Source: Paramarasmius palmivorus (taxonomy: Eukaryota > Basidiomycota > Agaricomycetes > Agaricales > Marasmiaceae). From it: a DNA stretch of 64,000 bases. The DNA is taken from positions 124,001-188,000 of the forward strand of contig JAYKXP010000034.1 in NCBI GenBank assembly GCA_037176845.1, in the 5' to 3' direction. The notes under the pieces were generated by a model, which worked only from the letters and a program-made list of their open reading frames with translations, was not told where the DNA came from and did not search any database. This document shows positions 60,360-64,000 of this stretch, piece after piece. Every line of letters begins with the position of its first letter. Position 1 is the first letter of the stretch. The position numbers and the translations under genes are program-made.

Positions 60360-63300
60360 TTAGAAGCTATCAAATGCAGCCTTAATAACAGCGTCCTGCT
60401 GTTCCTTATACATCTTTGCGATACCCGGTGCGGGTACCGCACTTTCCTTCCTTCCCCTATACGAAATCTGAGTGGTTTTGCCCAACTGTCTCAACACTTC
60501 CTCAATTCTCTCCCTAACATGAAGCCAGGCACCTTGATTCCTTGGCTCCTCCTGGAGGTACGCGAATTCCGAAGCGGCGGTATATCCGCCAAGAACTTTG
60601 TGCAACGCATGGAACGGGAACGGCGCTAGCTCCTCTAAACGGATGAAAGCCACGTCGTCAACAAGATTCTGTGCTTGACGTTCCTTGACAAGATCATAAT
60701 AAATCTTCCCAGAAACAATCACCACACGTTTCGCTGTCGCTTGGTTGCCAATAGGATCGTCGAGAACGGGTTGGAACTTGGTGCCGGATGCAAGATCTGA
60801 AAGTGGCGAAGCAGCGGCCTTCCCGTGAACGTTAGCAAAAGCGCCCTCAGTGACGGGAGATTGAGCTTACCGAAAGTCGTAGCAGACCTTTGGGAGCAGC
60901 GACCACCAGAGGCTTTCTGTAATTTCGTAACATCTGCCTCCGTAGAAGATGGAAATACTGAGCAGGTGTTGTTGGGAACACGACATGCATGTTGATGTTG
61001 AAGTGAGGATCTGCTTCGGGGTCGTAGGTATATCGGTCGTTGGTCAACTGTGGTGAGGTTCAGCAGGGGAGGCTGGTAAGTTAAGAACACGTACCTGAAG
61101 CATTCTCTCAATCCTTGACGAAGAGTGTTCAGGACCAGCGCCATCAAGGCCGTGGGGTAGGAGCATGACAATACCACTTTGCTTCAACCATTTTGCTGTT
61201 GGGGACATCAGACGTCAGGCTCGTTATTTCTGGGCTGCAGACGTACTTTCGGCAGAGGAAACAAAAGTATCAATGATAATCTGCGCTCCGTTGAAGAAGT
61301 CGCCAAACTGATGAGGCCGTCAGCTTGGTCAAACATCGAGAACATCCGTGTTGCTCACTTGAGCCTCCCATATGGGCAAGAGGTTGGGCCGTTCCCAACT
61401 GGCGCCGTATTCAAACTTGTAAAAAGAAAAATGTCAGCTCAAAACGGTGATCTGGGTAATAAAGGCTCACTCCTAGGACACCCATCTCGCTCAAGGAACC
61501 TGCACGTTCCGTTGAGAAAAGGCTAACACGTAACGGTTATGACTCGTCTCTTACTGTTTGCCAATTCTAGCTTTCCCTGCGCCATGAGTTTGTCATTCAA
61601 GGGTACGAATACGCTCTCAGTTTTCTGATCAACCAACATGGCATGTCGCTGAGAGAATGTTCCACGGCCAACATCTTGTCCTGAAATCCGAACATCGACG
61701 CCGTCTGAAAGAAGCGTTCCGAAAGCCATTGCCTATATCGGGGTTCAGACCTCCGCAGTACCTGCACTGTCCAAATGATATACCTCGGCAGTTGCCCAAT
61801 CCAATCCTTTGCCAGACTCGATACTCTGTAAGCGGTTCTTGACATGACGAAGTAACTTGGGGTGTATCTCCTGTATACCAACGAAGTCGGTGTCAGACCC
61901 GGTTCTCTGGTGTCGATTGGGCACTTACAAATCCTTCTGGAACCATAACGCTAGCTTTACCGATGTTCACCAAGATATCTTTGTCCACGCCTGTAACAGG
62001 GTCATCAGAGGCTTCTTTGCTCGCTGGCCAAACCATGCCATTCCATTGTTCTTGCAGCATCGGTGCTGCGGGCCGATACGAAGATACTCCAGATAGCGCC
62101 TGCTCAAGGTTTGCCTTGTACGCACTTCGTACATCGATAACGTCTTCTTCTGTAAGAACGTCTTCCTCCTGCCGAAAGGTTTCAGTAAGCCGGACAGTTC
62201 GCGAGGAAAGGAGTACGTACGATAAGTTTCTGTTCGTAGAGTTGAGGGACCGATTTCCGAGCTTGAATTTTCTCATACATTAGAGGACTTGTTAGGCTTG
62301 GAAGATCGAGTTCGTTGTGCCTGGTTCGGAGAAGTTGAGAGCGATATTTACGGTGTACTTGGAGCTGCTTACCCCCTGTAGGAATACAAAGTCAGCCACA
62401 AAACGAACAAGTTGACACGATACTACGGACCATCGACGATAAACCAAGAGATCCACGATGATATCCTATTCCATGTCAGTACTTGATACGAAGGTCTTTG
62501 TTGACGAGCGCGTACCTTGCGGAAGTATTGCCGATAGTCAAATGCTACTTCCATAGCCCTTACAACATCTGTACGGCAGTACAGTGAACGGACATGCTGA
62601 TATGAACCATGTACATACCCTCTGGGTAATCTCCATTCACGTGCAGAACGGGGGCTCCGATCATTTTGCCAACGTCCGAGCAATATAATGAAGACCTTGC
62701 CTGAGAAGCAGGAGTAGTATAGCCGATACTAAAAATGAATATTAGGTTACTTGTATTTCGGACTCGTTGCGAGCTTACTTATTGCTGTTTCAAGGACATC
62801 AGCTAGGATCACGTTAGGAGATGCTATCCACTTACTCAACTACAAGATGAACCGTTCCCCCACTAGTAAAGTGAGGCAAGTTGCCTAGAACGTGCACGTC
62901 AACGTTCATGCATGTAAATAGTGAAGTAAAGGTCGACGTACTCAGCCCAAGAGTTTCCATAACAACACCTTGACCACTGAAGCTCGCATCACCGTGTAAT
63001 TGCACACACATAACCTTATCACCCAATTGGCATGTATCAGGGGACGTTTTCAGCAGGGAGTACTGCTTCGCCCTGGTCTTTCCGAGAGCAATTGCATTGG
63101 CAGCCTCTGTAAACCGATTTCATTCTCCGTTTTGAAAGCAGTAAGGGGTGTTGACGAACCGAGATGTGATGGATTAGGGAGTAGTGAAACTTTGACAGAA
63201 TCTTGTGCTCCAGAGTACTTCAGATGTGTCGACGATACTACAGTCGCCGTTAACAACATCCTCCTAGCTGAAGTGCAGGTTACTAAACTTACCCAAGTGA

Positions 63301-64000
63301 CTGACAACATCTCCTTCAGCACCCAATTCCTCTGGAAATTCAGAGCCGCCTCGAATCTTGTGGAAAAGCCCAGTAGGCGAATAGCCCATCAAGTCAGTGA
63401 GGAAATTGAGGCGGCCACGATGAGGCATAGCGACAATAATATGCGAGACAGCATCTGCCATCCATTCGTCCATGTCAATTAAACTCGCTTCCAGAACAAC
63501 AAAAACCTTACTCCGAGCAGCCGACGCAAAGAGTGAATCAAGAGCCGGTAGCATAGACTCTCCTCCTTCAAGCGCATACTACAAAGGGACATCAGGCTGT
63601 AAAGCAGTCATGGACCGTGACTGCCGACATACCCTCTTCAAATTCGGAAACTTGAGCTGAAGGAAGTTGTCGAACACCTCACTGCGAGATAGCAGTCCAT
63701 GTATACGCTTCTTGAGTTCGCGATCTTCTTCCGCTAACGATACGGGTAGAGTTTTTGATTCAAGTAGGTGAGAAAACCAGAGTCGTTCTGTCTTGGAGGG
63801 CGAATGCATATACTGTTCAGACAGTCAGAACCACGAAACTTGGCTATAAGAGAATTCAGACGCACCTCGTATGCGATTCTTCCGACGTACACCGACTTCA
63901 AATGACGCGTAATCTGATCCAAAGTCCACCACTCTTCTGTATCGTCTCTCTGTGACTCGACGCGAGGGTTCGTCCAAATGATTCCGTTGACGTTGTACTT
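60360..64000 (-). CDS. DHTKD1: DHTKD1-type 2-oxoadipate dehydrogenase E1 (5' end outside window)
   Basis: A thiamine-diphosphate E1 enzyme running in from the right edge. The visible order is [128 protein letters not shown]. Then come [75 protein letters not shown] with [15 protein letters not shown], and the C-terminal [28 protein letters not shown], ending VIKAAFDSF (stop 60360). MPHRGRLN and GDASFxGQG hold ThDP-site residues. The [14 protein letters not shown] and [11 protein letters not shown] blocks and the short N-terminal part fit DHTKD1 better than OGDH. It works in mitochondrial lysine/tryptophan breakdown. More than ten short introns are present. Confidence 0.9.

Overview
The window is nuclear DNA of a filamentous basidiomycete, most likely an Agaricomycete (mushroom-forming fungus). 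The signs are genes cut by many GT-AG introns of about 50-60 bp, the basidiomycete families DUF6534 and DUF6593, a fungal sesquiterpene synthase, several members of one P450 family, an AOX-type GMC oxidoreductase, and no bacterial operon signals. All coordinates come from reading splice junctions by eye; gene ends are mostly firm, internal exon borders less so.

Layout. 1-12 kb is mixed: the 3' end of an unknown gene, a secreted SGNH hydrolase, an alpha/beta hydrolase, a small conserved protein, a DUF6534 membrane protein, a small one-helix protein, a phosducin-like thioredoxin-fold protein and the v-SNARE Bet1. 12.3-32.5 kb looks like a specialised-metabolism locus: an AOX-like GMC oxidoreductase and three tandem P450s of one family (all on the minus strand), the housekeeping rRNA-processing gene PWP2, an SDR, and a sesquiterpene synthase. 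32.5-37.4 kb is poor in intact genes and holds degenerate coding stretches. 37.4-43.2 kb has an MFS transporter with a very long central loop and an SDR with a hydrophobic tail. 43.8-46.8 kb has a DUF6593 gene and a divergent mitochondrial pair (Mba1/mL45-like and a twin-CX9C MIX17-like protein). 48.5-53.8 kb has a secreted type-B carboxylesterase and the DEAD-box helicase MAK5. 54.1-60.0 kb is again oxidative: a fourth P450 of the same family, a 2-oxoglutarate/Fe(II) dioxygenase and another SDR. The right edge holds most of a DHTKD1-type 2-oxoadipate dehydrogenase E1 on the minus strand, cut by the window.

How the genes may work together (inference): the terpene synthase would make a sesquiterpene skeleton from farnesyl diphosphate, the P450s would hydroxylate it, and the SDRs and GMC oxidase would oxidise or reduce the resulting alcohols and carbonyls. 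The MFS protein could export the product. The second oxidative patch at 54-60 kb could serve the same or another pathway. PWP2, BET1, MAK5, MBA1-like, MIX17-like and DHTKD1 are ordinary housekeeping genes lying between.
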